64,000 nucleotides of DNA from Novosphingobium sp. (GTDB lineage Bacteria; Pseudomonadota; Alphaproteobacteria; Sphingomonadales; Sphingomonadaceae), in the NCBI GenBank assembly GCA_017745295.1, contig JAGHZR010000014.1:1-64000 (forward strand), written 5' to 3'. Shown one piece after another: positions 1 to 10,400 of this stretch (position 1 is its first letter; each line of letters starts with the position of its first letter). A program made the position numbers and the translations under genes. A model generated the notes under the pieces. That model did not search any database. It saw only the letters and a program-made list of their open reading frames with translations, and was not told where the DNA came from.

Positions 1-423
1 AATCTGGAGCGGCATGACGAAGTTGACGATGCCGACGATCAGCGGGATCGCCACGAAGAAGATCATGATCGTCCCGTGCGCGGTGAAGATCTGGTCGTAG
101 TGGTGGGCGTTGAGGTAGCCCTCGTTGCCGTTGAAGGCGATCGACTGCTGGATGCGCATCATGACCGCGTCGGCAAAGCCGCGCAGGAACATGATCAGGC
201 CCAGGATCATGTACATGATCCCGATCTTCTTGTGGTCCACGCTGGTGAACCACTCCTTCCAGAGATAGCCCCAGAGCTTGAAATAGGTCAGCCCGGCCAC
301 GACCGCCGCGCCGCCGAGGGCGACGACGACGAACGTGGCAAGCACGATCGGTTCCTGTGGCATGGCGTCCCACCACAGGCGGCCCAGTAACGGGCTCCAG
401 TGAGAATGGTCTACAGCTTCCAT
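1..423 (-). CDS. cyoB: Cytochrome bo3 ubiquinol oxidase subunit I, N-terminal part (runs off left edge)
   Basis: The reverse strand reads [20 protein letters not shown] and continues in one open frame to the window edge, about 141 residues. It contains a transmembrane segment, the [10 protein letters not shown] stretch and the HGTIMIFF motif typical of heme-copper oxidase subunit I. In this family subunit I carries heme b, heme o3 and CuB and pumps protons while oxidising ubiquinol at the inner membrane; those metal-binding helices lie outside the window. The start lies seven bases after the cyoA stop, so the two are one operon. The frame has no stop at the edge, so this is truncation by the window, not a broken gene. 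Confidence 0.93.
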   Translation of the reverse strand, partial: MEAVDHSHWSPLLGRLWWDAMPQEPIVLATFVVVALGGAAVVAGLTYFKLWGYLWKEWFTSVDHKKIGIMYMILGLIMFLRGFADAVMMRIQQSIAFNGNEGYLNAHHYDQIFTAHGTIMIFFVAIPLIVGIVNFVMPLQI

Positions 424-430
424 TGTTCTG

Positions 431-1753
431 TCAGTTCCGGGAAATCTGGGAGGAGTGCGCGGCGTCGTTGGCGGCTACCGGCTCTGCCTTGGCGGCGGGA
501 GCCAGTGCCTGCTCGTCCTTGCCGAACAGTGGCAGGGACTGCGGGGCCTTCATGCCGGCGCCGGTCAGGACGCGCAGGTTTTCGGGCGCCTTGACCGTGT
601 GGTCGGGGGCGGCACCGGGCATCTGGCGGCAGAGGGCACGAACCCAGGCCAGCTCGCGCTGGACGGCGGCGTTCGGGTTGACGTTGGTGGAAGCGGCGGC
701 TTCGCGGCCACGCTTGTCGTAAGTCAGCATCGCGACGTTGCGGATACCCGCCTTGCCGAGACCGCCGCGTGCGTCGACCGCCATCATTTCGCTCATGCAC
801 ATCTTGCCGGGCTCGACGCACATGTCGACGATGGCGCCGTAAAGGTCGGGCGAAACAGTGGCGTAGCGAATGACGGGCACCTTCTCGCTCGGCTTTTCGA
901 GCTGGAGGTAGGCGGTGCGGTCAAGCGTGCCGCCGGCCTTGTCGGCCTTCACGTCGGCAGTCCACTTGGCGAAGTCCGCATCGGAAACCGCGCGCGTGGC
1001 GAAGCGCATGTTGGAGAAGCCCGCGCCCGAGTAGTTGGCCGAGAAGCCGATGGTGTCGATCGGCTTATTGAACACGGCGTGCAGGCGCGTTTCCATGCCC
1101 GGCATCGCGTAGATCTGGCCGGCCATGGCAGGCACGTAGAAGGAGTTCATCACGCTCGACGAGGTGATCTTGAACGAGAGCGGACGGCCGGTCGGCACGA
1201 CCAGCTCGTTGACCGTGGCCACTCCCTGTTCGGGATAGATGAAGAGCCACTTCCAGTCGAGCGCGACGACTTCGACTTCCAGCGGCTTGACGTTGGCGGC
1301 CACCGGCGTCTCGTGATCGATACGGCCGATCGTGCGGTAGGGATCGAGCAGGTGGGTGGTGACCCAGGTCAGCGCGCCGAGACAGATGATGATCAGCAGC
1401 GGCGCGGTCCAGATCAGCAGTTCGAGCTGGGTCGAGTGATCCCAGTCCGGCTGATAGTTGGCCTCCTTGTTCGACGCGCGGTAACGCCACGCGAAAAGAA
1501 CCGTGGCGGCCATGACCGGCACGATGATGAGGAGCATCAGCAGCGTGGAGATGACGACGAGGTCACCCTGCTGACGCGCGACATCCCCGGCGGGGTTGAG
1601 CACGACGGTGTTGCAAGCGGAAAGCGCGCCAGTCAGGGACAAGGCGGCAAGGACTTTGGCGAGCGCGGTCAACTGCCGCGGCTTCGGTCTGGACTCGGGT
1701 GGGCGCATGGGTGGAGCGCCTAAGCCCATGCCGCGAGTGCGAACATAGGACAT
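431..1753 (-). CDS. cyoA: Cytochrome bo3 ubiquinol oxidase subunit II
   Basis: About 440 aa. An N-terminal signal ends in a lipobox (LSAC, Cys near residue 47), followed by two transmembrane helices (roughly 62-90 and 104-132) and a periplasmic cupredoxin-like domain with [22 protein letters not shown]. That domain architecture is CyoA. Quinol-oxidase subunit II lacks the CuA ligands of cytochrome c oxidase, and none are apparent here. The C-terminus has an alanine-rich extension of about 30 residues. The start at 1753 was chosen because AAGGGG lies about 11 bases upstream; a TTG at 1762 is in frame but poorer. First gene of the operon, divergent from the MFS gene. The region 1754-1903 between them must hold both promoters. 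Confidence 0.94.
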   Translation of the reverse strand: MSYVRTRGMGLGAPPMRPPESRPKPRQLTALAKVLAALSLTGALSACNTVVLNPAGDVARQQGDLVVISTLLMLLIIVPVMAATVLFAWRYRASNKEANYQPDWDHSTQLELLIWTAPLLIIICLGALTWVTTHLLDPYRTIGRIDHETPVAANVKPLEVEVVALDWKWLFIYPEQGVATVNELVVPTGRPLSFKITSSSVMNSFYVPAMAGQIYAMPGMETRLHAVFNKPIDTIGFSANYSGAGFSNMRFATRAVSDADFAKWTADVKADKAGGTLDRTAYLQLEKPSEKVPVIRYATVSPDLYGAIVDMCVEPGKMCMSEMMAVDARGGLGKAGIRNVAMLTYDKRGREAAASTNVNPNAAVQRELAWVRALCRQMPGAAPDHTVKAPENLRVLTGAGMKAPQSLPLFGKDEQALAPAAKAEPVAANDAAHSSQISRN

Positions 1754-1903
1754 TTTGTCCAATCCCCTTGAAGCCGGACAATGACGATACGCCCCCCATT
1801 ATGTAGCCGGGCGTTTCGCGCGCCCGCCTTGATTCGTCCGCGCACGGCAGGCCGTTGTTGAGCCGTCCGCACGCGGACCCGAAACGAAGGCCGCAGAATC
1901 GAA

Positions 1904-3259
1904 ATGACCAGCACCCACCATTCCGGCGAAGCCTTGGGCCATTCCGGCAATGCCTTGGGCCAGTCCCGCGAAGCCCTGGGACTGCCGACGTTCAAGGAGC
2001 ACCATCAGCCCTCGCCCGGCGAGATCGCGATCGGTGTCATCATCGGGCGAACCTCGGAGTTCTTCGACTTCTTCGTCTACGCCATCGCCTCGGTGCTGGT
2101 GTTCCCGAAGCTGTTCTTCCCCTTCGTGGACGCGCTGACCGGCACGATCTATTCCTTCGCGGTCTTCGCGCTGGCCTTCGTGGCCCGCCCGATCGGCAGC
2201 CTCGTGTTCATGGCGCTCGACCGCGCCTATGGCCGCGGCACCAAGCTGACGATCGCGCTGTTCATGCTCGGCGGCTCGACCGCGGCGATCGCCTTCCTGC
2301 CGTCCTACGCGACCGCCGGTAGCACCGCGATCACCCTGCTCTGCCTGTTCCGCCTCGGCCAGGGCTTCGCCCTCGGCGGCACCTGGGACGGCCTCGCCTC
2401 GCTGCTCGCGCTCAACGCGCCGGAGCACAAGCGCGGCTGGTATGCGATGATCCCGCAGCTCGGCGCGCCGTTCGGCCTGATCGTGGCCTCGACGCTGTTC
2501 GCCTTCATGATCGCCGCCCTGCCCGCGCAGGACTTCCTCGACTGGGGCTGGCGCTACCCGTTCTTCGTGGCTTTCGCGATCAACGTCGTCGCGCTCTTCG
2601 CGCGCCTGCGCATCGTCGTCACCGAGGAGTTCGAGAACCTCTTCGCCAGCCGCGACCTCCAGGCCGTCAGCGTCGGCGCCACGCTGCGCACCGAGTGGAA
2701 GACCATCGTGCTGGGCGCCTTTGCCCCGCTCGCCAGCTTCGCGCTGTTCCACATGGTCACGGTGTTCCCGCTTTCGTGGGTCTTCCTCTTCACCCCCGAC
2801 TCGCCGATCGGTTTCCTGCTGATCGAAGCGCTGGCCGCCGCCTTCGGCGTCGTCGCCGTGATCGCCTCGGGCCGCATCGCCGACAAGTTCGGACGCCGTA
2901 ACCTGCTCGGCACGTGCGCCATCGCCATCGCCGTGTTCTCGGGCTTCGCCCCGCAGCTTCTCGATGCCGGTCCGGTGGGCGAGATCGCCTTCATGATCAT
3001 CGGCTTCGTGCTGCTCGGCCTCGCCTTCGGCCAGTCCTCGGGCGTCGTCGCCTCGGAATTCTCCAGCGAGCACCGCTACACCGGCTCGGCGCTCACCAGC
3101 GACCTTTCGTGGCTGGTCGGCGCGGCCTTCGCCCCGCTGGCGGCACTGCTGCTGGCGACCAACGGCGGCCTGATCGCCTCGGGCGGCTATCTGCTCTCCG
3201 GTGCGATCGCCACCCTGGCTGCGCTCTGGCTGAACAAGGGCCTGGCCAGCAGGAATTGA
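1904..3259 (+). CDS. MFS transporter, metabolite:H+ symporter-like
   Basis: 451 aa with about 12 predicted hydrophobic helices and a long cytoplasmic N-terminus. The segment from GRTSEFFDFFVYAIASVLVF through ARPIGSLVFMALDRAYGRG matches the MHS subgroup of MFS proteins (ShiA/ProP-like), including the acidic residues of helix 1 and the R-GR motif of loop 2-3. The substrate cannot be told from sequence. Residues 6-26 are three imperfect copies of a seven-residue unit (HSGEALG, HSGNALG, QSREALG). Divergent from cyoA and followed by a strong terminator, so it is probably monocistronic. No good ribosome site precedes 1904, and a later start just before the first helix is possible. Confidence 0.85.
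   Translation: MTSTHHSGEALGHSGNALGQSREALGLPTFKEHHQPSPGEIAIGVIIGRTSEFFDFFVYAIASVLVFPKLFFPFVDALTGTIYSFAVFALAFVARPIGSLVFMALDRAYGRGTKLTIALFMLGGSTAAIAFLPSYATAGSTAITLLCLFRLGQGFALGGTWDGLASLLALNAPEHKRGWYAMIPQLGAPFGLIVASTLFAFMIAALPAQDFLDWGWRYPFFVAFAINVVALFARLRIVVTEEFENLFASRDLQAVSVGATLRTEWKTIVLGAFAPLASFALFHMVTVFPLSWVFLFTPDSPIGFLLIEALAAAFGVVAVIASGRIADKFGRRNLLGTCAIAIAVFSGFAPQLLDAGPVGEIAFMIIGFVLLGLAFGQSSGVVASEFSSEHRYTGSALTSDLSWLVGAAFAPLAALLLATNGGLIASGGYLLSGAIATLAALWLNKGLASRN
1919..1981 (+). repeat. Three tandem 21-bp repeats inside the MFS gene
   Basis: Units at 1919-1939, 1940-1960 and 1961-1981. The first two differ at only a few bases, the third at several more. They encode the repeated heptapeptide at the N-terminus of the transporter. 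This looks like local tandem duplication in frame. Confidence 0.9.
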
Positions 3260-3286
3260 CGGCTGGACCGGATCGAAAATCAGGAA

Positions 3287-3312
3287 GGGGGCGCTGCGGC
3301 GCCCCCTTTTTT
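3287..3312 (+). terminator. Rho-independent terminator after the MFS gene
   Basis: Perfect 8-bp GC stem (GGGGGCGC at 3287-3294 with GCGCCCCC at 3299-3306), a four-base TGCG loop and a run of six T. It lies 27 bases after the MFS stop. Confidence 0.93.
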
Positions 3313-3413
3313 GTTCTGCGACAGTCTCGGAATTCTCCGCGAATCGCGCCTTTCCAGAGCCTTGACCGGAATTTGGGCGATCGTTCAAATAACGCCGTGC
3401 CGTAGTTTGATTA

Positions 3414-3432
3414 AAATGAAGCCATTTCATTT
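3414..3432. promoter_or_regulatory. Inverted repeat upstream of TonB-dependent receptor gene
   Basis: AAATGAA at 3414-3420 and TTCATTT at 3426-3432 form 7-bp arms around GCCAT, in an AT-rich patch that stands out from its surroundings. The site is about 70 bases before the receptor start, where an operator would be expected. The cognate regulator is unknown. Confidence 0.45.
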
Positions 3433-3499
3433 GACAACCGACACCCTCCCCAAGCACCCCATTGCCCAACAAGAGCAAAGAAAATCGGAGGGAGAGTCT

Positions 3500-5941
3500 A
3501 TGCGTGGGTTCAAGCAGCTACTGCTGTGTTCCGCGGGCTTGTCGGGTATCTGCGGCCTGGGATCGGCCGCCCTGGCGCAGGAGCAGCCCGATGCCGTTTC
3601 GGTGAACGAGGCCAACGTCATCATCGTTCAGGCCCGCCGCCGCGACGAAGACGTGCAGGACGTTCCCGCCGTGATCGACACCGTGACCGCCGACGAGATC
3701 GGCAAGCTCAACTTGCGCGACTTCCGGGAAGTCTCGACGCTCGCACCTGGCCTCCAGCTCGACACCAATGCCAACGGCATCGGCGGCAATGCCCGAATGC
3801 GCGGCGTCAACTTCGACGTGAACGCCAGCGGCAACAACCCCACCGTCGAATTCTACATGAACGACGCCCCGATCACGGCGGGCATCGTGCTCCAGCAGAT
3901 GTACGACATCGGCCAGATCGAAGTGCAGCGCGGCCCGCAGGGCACCCTGCGCGGCCGTGCTTCCCCTTCCGGCTCGATCACCGTGACCACCAAGAAGCCC
4001 GACCTCTATTCCTGGGGCGGCGTGGTCGACCTGACCGCCAACGACATCGGCACGCAGAACGTCAAGGGCGCGCTCAACGTGCCCGTCATCGAGGGCATCG
4101 CCGCCATCCGTGCTGCGGGGGTCTGGGACGAGAACGAGGTCGATCGCGTCCGCTCGATCGACAGGAACCGCGACCCCTGGTCGCGGACCAGGAGCGGCCG
4201 CATTTCCGCCCTCGTCACGCCGACCGACTGGCTGCGCTTCGAAGGCATGTACCAGCGGCTCGACCGCAACCAGCGCACGTACGACCAGATCGCCTCGTTT
4301 TCCGAAGTGAATCCCGGCGCCGCGCAGAGCCCGGTCTATATATCCTCGAAAGATCGCCTCTCCGACGCCGAAGGCCCCCGCCTCGTCAGCCAGGTCTTCG
4401 ACGTCTACAACTGGCGCGCCGAAGCCAGCGGATGGGGCCAGCGCCTGATCTATCAGGGCCAGTATTATACCCAGAAGATCCACTCGACCGAGAACTTCGA
4501 CAAGGGCAATGCCTTCGCGGGCGACGTCAACCAGATCACCGACACCCGCTCGACCTCGCAATCGCATGAAATCCGCTTGCAGAACGAGGAACGCCTGTTC
4601 GGCATGGTCGATTACGTCGTCGGCTTCTTCGACAGCCGGAACAGGCCGCATACCGACCTCACCAATCCGACCATCGTCGCCCTGCCCGCGGTCTTCGGCG
4701 GCGGCATCGCCCAGATCGTGCAGACGCCGATCACCAGCCAGGGCCGCACCCATGAGCAGTCGATCTTCGGCAACCTTACCGTCCATATCGGCGATGCCAC
4801 CGAAATCTCGGGCGGCGCCCGCCACATCGACTACAAGGACCAGAGCCAGCTCATCGTCAACGGCGCGACGATCTCGAACAATGCCCAGACGGCGAAGAAA
4901 TGGATCTACAGCGGATCGATCAAGCACAATTTCACGCCGGACCTGATGATCTATGTCGCCACCGGCAGTTCCTGGCGTCCCGGCATCAATGTCGTGGGCG
5001 ACTTCAACATCACCCCTTCGGCGCTGGAAAACTCGTTCCTGCACCTGCCCGCCGAGACCTCGAAGTCCTATGAGATCGGCCTCAAGTCCACGCTGATGGA
5101 CGGCCGGATGCGCTTCAACCTCACCGGCTACCACCAGAAGTTCAAGAACTACCCCTACCGTGTGCCGGGTTCGGGCGTGTTCTATGTGAACACCGTCGCC
5201 CTGCGCAACGCCAGCGGCGCGGTGACGGGACTGGCGCAGCAGGTCAGCAACTTCAACTTCGCCGGTGCCGTCCCGGTCGAAGTCAACGGTGTGGAGGGCG
5301 ACGTGTCCTTCGACATCACCCCGAACTGGAGCCTGAACGCCTCGGCGAGCTATTCGCTGGGCAAGATCAAGGGCGGCACCGTCCCCTGCAACGACCTCAA
5401 CGGCGACGGCGTGCCGGATGCGACGACGACGGCCCCCTCGCTCGCCGAACTCCAGGCCGCCGTCGGCGCGAACAACATCGCCGCCTGCGACGTCACGCAG
5501 CGGGCCTCGTTCATGGCGCCGTTCTCCGCCACGGTGCAGAGCGAATATTCGTTCCCGGTCTTCGACAAGACCAACGCCTATCTGCGCGGCCTGATGACCT
5601 ATACCGGCAAGTCGCAAGGCGATCCCGGCAATGCCTGGGACAACGTGAGCGGCTATGCGCTGGTCAACCTGTTCGCGGGCCTGCGTTCGGACGACGGCGC
5701 CTGGGAAGTCGGGCTCTATGCGAAGAACGTCTTCGAGACCACCAAGACGCTCACCCGCACCAACCCGCTGTTCACGGCCTATCAGCAGCTCGGTTTCGCC
5801 GGACAGTTCGATCCCGCGACCGGCCGCCCGGTCTTCACCGGACCGACCGCCGCCACCGCGACCAGCACCTATACCGGCGTGACCACCACCGCGCCGCGCG
5901 AGTTCGGGATCAACGTGCGCTACGCTTTCGGCTCGCGCTGA
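3500..5941 (+). CDS. TonB-dependent outer-membrane receptor
   Basis: 813 aa. A signal peptide (MRGFKQLLLCSAGLSGICGL..., cleavage near ALAQ) precedes a TonB-box-like segment (NVIIVQARRRDEDVQ). A plug domain follows (DVPAVIDTVTADEI to about residue 165, with IEVQRGPQGTLRGRASPSGS), then a long beta-barrel. Receptors of this type import siderophores, carbohydrates or aromatic compounds using TonB energy; the substrate is not evident. The start was chosen because GGAGGGA (3487-3493) sits just before the ATG at 3500; in-frame codons further upstream have no ribosome site. Stands alone between terminators. It ends in ...YAFGSR rather than the usual aromatic C-terminal residue. Confidence 0.9.
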   Translation: MRGFKQLLLCSAGLSGICGLGSAALAQEQPDAVSVNEANVIIVQARRRDEDVQDVPAVIDTVTADEIGKLNLRDFREVSTLAPGLQLDTNANGIGGNARMRGVNFDVNASGNNPTVEFYMNDAPITAGIVLQQMYDIGQIEVQRGPQGTLRGRASPSGSITVTTKKPDLYSWGGVVDLTANDIGTQNVKGALNVPVIEGIAAIRAAGVWDENEVDRVRSIDRNRDPWSRTRSGRISALVTPTDWLRFEGMYQRLDRNQRTYDQIASFSEVNPGAAQSPVYISSKDRLSDAEGPRLVSQVFDVYNWRAEASGWGQRLIYQGQYYTQKIHSTENFDKGNAFAGDVNQITDTRSTSQSHEIRLQNEERLFGMVDYVVGFFDSRNRPHTDLTNPTIVALPAVFGGGIAQIVQTPITSQGRTHEQSIFGNLTVHIGDATEISGGARHIDYKDQSQLIVNGATISNNAQTAKKWIYSGSIKHNFTPDLMIYVATGSSWRPGINVVGDFNITPSALENSFLHLPAETSKSYEIGLKSTLMDGRMRFNLTGYHQKFKNYPYRVPGSGVFYVNTVALRNASGAVTGLAQQVSNFNFAGAVPVEVNGVEGDVSFDITPNWSLNASASYSLGKIKGGTVPCNDLNGDGVPDATTTAPSLAELQAAVGANNIAACDVTQRASFMAPFSATVQSEYSFPVFDKTNAYLRGLMTYTGKSQGDPGNAWDNVSGYALVNLFAGLRSDDGAWEVGLYAKNVFETTKTLTRTNPLFTAYQQLGFAGQFDPATGRPVFTGPTAATATSTYTGVTTTAPREFGINVRYAFGSR

Positions 5942-5964
5942 GCGCATTCGCCGGACACAGGAAC

Positions 5965-6000
5965 GGGGCGGCAAGGTGTGACCCTGCCGCCCCTTTCGTT
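5965..6000. terminator. Terminator between convergent receptor and efflux genes
   Basis: GGGGCGGCA (5965-5973) pairs with TGCCGCCCC (5985-5993), followed by TTTCGTTT. It lies between the receptor stop (5941) and the stop of the outer-membrane efflux gene (6031) and probably serves mainly the + strand. Confidence 0.65.
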
Positions 6001-6030
6001 TGCCGCCCGTTCCGTTCTCCGGTCGCCAGG

Positions 6031-7446
6031 TCAGGTCTGCTGCCAGCTGCCGCCGAGCGCGCGGAACAGGTCGACTTGCGCGAAGGCCACGGCGCGGGTC
6101 GCCGCCGCATAGTCGGCCTCGGACTGGGCCAGGGTGCGCTGGGCGTCGAGCACGTCGAGCGAATCGATCTGCCCCCTGCTCTCGCGCGCCAGGCTGACAT
6201 TGGCCGCCCGCTCCGCCGCATCGCGCGCCGAGCCGAGCCGCTCCTTGCGCAGCAGGGCATTGCGATAGGCCGAAAGCGCGGTCTCGGTCTCTTCCAGCGC
6301 CCGCAACACGGTGCCGTCGAAGCTGGCGAGGTCGGCCTTGGCGTCCGCTTTGGCGCCGCCGATCCGCGCGCGGATCGCTTCCTGGTTGGGGAAGGCCCAC
6401 GAAATAAGCGGCCCGAGCACCCAGCGCAGCGGCCCGCCCCCGAGAATATCGGTGGCGCCGACCGCCGTGCTGCCAATCGAGCCGCCCAGCGTGATCTTCG
6501 GATAGAGGTCCGCCGTCGCCACGCCGACACGCGCGGTGTTGGCGGCGAGACGGCGCTCGGCCGCCTTCACGTCGGGGCGCCGCGCCAGCAGGGTGGCACC
6601 GTCACCGACCGGGATCGGCTTGCTGACGTCGGGCGTGGTCGTGCGGGTGCGCGCCGCCTCGGGCAGGTCCTGCGGCGTGCGGCCGGTCAGCGTCGCGAGC
6701 CGGAACAGCGCCGCATCGCGGGCGGCCTGAAGGCTCGGGATGGCCGCCGCCTGCTGCTCGCGCAGCTGGGTCACGCGGATCACGTCGAGCTTCTGGTTGA
6801 GGCCGCGCTCGAAACGGGCATTGGTGATCCGCGCCGAACGGTCGAGCAGATCCACCGTGCGCTGGGCGACGCCAAGCTGATCGGCAGCGCTGGTGGCATC
6901 GACATAAGCGCGCACCGTGTCCGCCACAACCGTCACCCGCACCGCGTCGGCATCCTCCTGCGCGGCGGCGAGATCGGCACGCGAAGCCTCGACCCCGCGC
7001 GAGACGCGGCCGAACAGGTCAAGTTCGTAGCTCACCGCCAGCTGCCCGTCGGTGCGGCGCCCCTCCCGGTCGAAACCGGGAAGAACCTGCGCCTCGGAGA
7101 CCCGGCCATAGGTGCCGGTGGCGCTGATATCGGTCTGCGGCAGACGGTCCGAGCGCGCGCCGCGCAGACCGGCGCGGGCCTTCTCGATCCGGGCCACCGC
7201 CACCCGCACGTCGGTATTGGCGGCCAGTGCATCGGCGACGAGGCCGTCGAGCACGGCATCGTCATAGAGCCGCCACCAGCTGTCGTCTGGCGCCGCGGTG
7301 GTGACTTCGGCGCTCTGGACGCCCACGAAGGGCGCCCCTGCCGCCACCGGCGGCGTCGGCGCGACATAGTCGGGTCCGACGGCGCAGGCCGAGAGGGCGG
7401 TCGCGGTGAGAAGTCCCGCGACCATGTTCTTGATATTCATGGACAT
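6031..7446 (-). CDS. Outer-membrane efflux lipoprotein (OprM/NodT family)
   Basis: About 471 aa. The lipobox LSAC with Cys21 and the following VGPDYVAP are hallmarks of RND outer-membrane channels. Two OEP repeats with coiled-coil hairpins follow (for example VRVAVARIEKARAGLRGARS). The protein forms the trimeric channel of the tripartite pump encoded just upstream. Several in-frame ATGs lie at 7461-7438. I chose 7446 because AAAGGA lies six bases upstream; an ATG at 7461 would overlap the pump stop codon. Last gene of the four-gene efflux operon. Confidence 0.92.
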   Translation of the reverse strand: MSMNIKNMVAGLLTATALSACAVGPDYVAPTPPVAAGAPFVGVQSAEVTTAAPDDSWWRLYDDAVLDGLVADALAANTDVRVAVARIEKARAGLRGARSDRLPQTDISATGTYGRVSEAQVLPGFDREGRRTDGQLAVSYELDLFGRVSRGVEASRADLAAAQEDADAVRVTVVADTVRAYVDATSAADQLGVAQRTVDLLDRSARITNARFERGLNQKLDVIRVTQLREQQAAAIPSLQAARDAALFRLATLTGRTPQDLPEAARTRTTTPDVSKPIPVGDGATLLARRPDVKAAERRLAANTARVGVATADLYPKITLGGSIGSTAVGATDILGGGPLRWVLGPLISWAFPNQEAIRARIGGAKADAKADLASFDGTVLRALEETETALSAYRNALLRKERLGSARDAAERAANVSLARESRGQIDSLDVLDAQRTLAQSEADYAAATRAVAFAQVDLFRALGGSWQQT

Positions 7447-7457
7447 CATCCGTCCTT

Positions 7458-10400
7458 TCATTCCGCCGGGACCACCGCATGGCTCTCGTGGTGCGGCGCA
7501 GCCGGTTTCCGGCGAAGCGCCACCGCGAGCTTGCGGCAGACGACGTAGAAGGTGGGCGTGAACAGCAGGCCGAAGCCGGTAACGCCGGTCATGCCGAAGA
7601 ACACCGCCGTACCCAGCGCCTGGCGAAGCTCGGCGCCTGCTCCCGTCGCCACCACCAGCGGCACCGCGCCGAGGATGAAGGCGAACGAGGTCATCAGGAT
7701 CGGGCGCAGGCGGGTGCGGGCCGCATAGACGGCTGCCTCCACCGGTGAGTAGCCCCGCTCCTCTTCGGCCTGCTTGGCGAACTCGACCACGAGGATCGCG
7801 TTCTTGGCAGCCAGCGCGATCAGCACGACGAGGCCGATCTGGGTGAGGATATTGTTGTCCATCCCCCGAAGGTTCACGCCGAGCATGGCCGCGAAGAGGC
7901 ACATCGGCACGATCAGGATGATCGACAGTGGCAGGGTCAGGCTCTCGTACTGCGCGGCGAGCACGAGGAAGACGAACAGCACCGCCATGCCGAACACGAT
8001 TCCGGCGGTATTGCCCGCATGGGCCTGCTGGTAGGCGATGCCGGTCCACTCGGTGTCATAGCCGGTGGGCAGGGTTTCGCCCGCGAGTTGCTCCATCGTC
8101 GCCAGCGACTGGCCCGAGGAATAGCCCTTGCCGTAGCTGCCGTCGATTTCGACCGCCGGGTGCAGGTTGTAGCGTACCACGCGGTAGGGTCCGGTCTCGT
8201 CCTTGAAGGTCGCGACCGAGCCGACCGGAACCATCGCGCCCGAGTCCGAGCGGGTCTGGAGGTTGGCGATATCCGCCGTCGATCCGCGATGCTCGGCATC
8301 GGCCTGCGCGGTGACGCGATAGGTGCGTCCCAGCAGGTTGAAGTCGTTGATGTAGGACGATCCGAGATAGACCTGCATCGCCTCGAAGACCTTGGCGGGG
8401 GAGACGCCCAGCATATCGGCCTTGCGGCGATCGACATCGGCATAGACGCGCGGCGTGTTCATCGTGAACAGGGTATAGACCTGGCTCAGTTCGGGGGCCT
8501 GGTTGGCCTTGGCGATCAGCGCGCCGGCAGCCTTCTGAAGCTCGGCCAGACCGCGTCCTTCCTTGTCCTCCACGACCATGCGGTAGCCGCCCGGAGGGAC
8601 GATGCCGTTGATGGTCGGCGGCGGGATCAGCAGGACCTGCGCCTTGTCGTAGCCCTGCATCGCGGCCTGGGCCTGGGCCATGATCCCTTCATAGGTCACG
8701 CCGAGTTGCTTGCGCTCCTCGAAGCTCTTGAAGGGGAAATAGATGGCGGCGGCGTCCGGCGCGGCGGTCTGCGAGGGACCGTGGAAACCGGCGAACATCA
8801 CCGCACCGCGCAGGCCCTTGACCGGCAGGATGCGCCTGGCGACTTCCTGCGTCACTTCGTCCGTGCGGTTGAGCGAGGAGCCCGGCGGCAGGAAGATCGC
8901 GGCGAGGAAGTAGCCCTGGTCCTGGTTGGGGATGAAGCCCGCGGGCGTCGCCCAGAACATGCCGATGGTAGCGGCGATGAGTCCGGCATAGGTCGCCATC
9001 ATCTTCACCGGGCGCTTGACCAGCGTGAGCGTGAGGCGGGCATAGCCGTCGCTCATCCGGTCGAAGCCGTGGTTGAACTTGTCCGCGGCGCCTTGCAGCG
9101 CCCGCTTCCAGCGCGGGGCATTGGCGGGAAGGCCGTGCTTTTCCTTCAGCAGCATCGCCGCCAGCGCCGGGGACAGCGTGAGCGAGAGCAGCAGCGAGAT
9201 CGCCGTGGCCGTGGTGATGGTCACCGCGAACTGCTTGTAGAACTGGCCCGACATGCCGGTGATGAACAGCGTCGGCACGAAGACCGCGCAGAGCACGAGG
9301 ACGATGGCGATCAGCGCACCGGTCACTTCGTCCATCGAGCGGCGAGCGGCCTCCAGCGGAGACATACCCTCCTCGATGTAGCGTTCCACGTTCTCGACCA
9401 CGACGATCGCGTCGTCGACGACGATGCCGATGGCGAGCACCAGCCCGAACAGCGAGAGGTTATTGAGCGAATAGCCGACCGCCGCGAGCATGATCGCGGT
9501 GCCGACCAGCGACACGGGGATCGCGATGATCGGAATCACCGCCGCGCGCCAGTTCTGGAGGAAGACGAGGATGACGAGAACGACGAGGATCACCGCCTCG
9601 AACAGGGTGTGGTACACCGCGTCGATCGACTGGCCGATGAATTCGGTGGGGTTGTAGATGACCGAATATTCCAGGCCCTTGGGGAAGTGCGTGGCGATAT
9701 CGTCCATCTCGGCGCGGACGGCCTTGGCTGCGTCGAGCGCGTTCGAACCGGGACGTTGCAGCACGGCGATCACGACCGTGGGCTTGCCCGAGAGGTAGGT
9801 GTTGGTGGTGTAGTCCTGCGCGCCCAGTTCGACACGCGCCACGTCGCGCACGCGGACCTGGCGGCCTTCGGCGTCGGTCCGCACGACGATGTCGCCGAAC
9901 TGCTCGGGCGTGGTCAGGCGGCCCTGCATCTCGACGCCGACCTGATAGGCATTGCCGCGATCATAAGGCGGCGCGCCGATCGCGCCCGAGGAAACCTGCA
10001 CGTTCTGCGCCTTCAGCGCGGCGACGATCTCGCCCGCCGTCAGGTTCATGGCGGCGGCCTTGGTGGGATCGATCCAGATGCGCATGCCGTAGTCGCGCGA
10101 ACCGAACAGCTGCACGTCGCCCACGCCGTTGAGGCGCGAGAGGCGGTCCTTGACCTGCGTGAGCGCATAGTTCGACAGGTAGTCGCGGTTGAACGTGCCG
10201 TCCGGGGACTGCAGGTTCACCACCATCAAGAACTCGGGCGAGGTCTTGCGCGTCACCACGCCCATCGCGCGAACCGCCTCGGGAAGGCGCGGCTCGGCAA
10301 TGGCGACGCGGTTCTGCACGAGAACCTGCGCGGCATCGAGGTCGGTGCCGATCTTGAAAGTAACGGTGATCGTCACCTTGCCGTCGCCGGTCGACTGCGA

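Noticed and set aside
3518..6400. 960-codon reverse frame opposite the first TonB-dependent receptor
   Set aside because: Antisense shadow with low-complexity Arg/Gly/Asp composition and no ribosome site or family resemblance.
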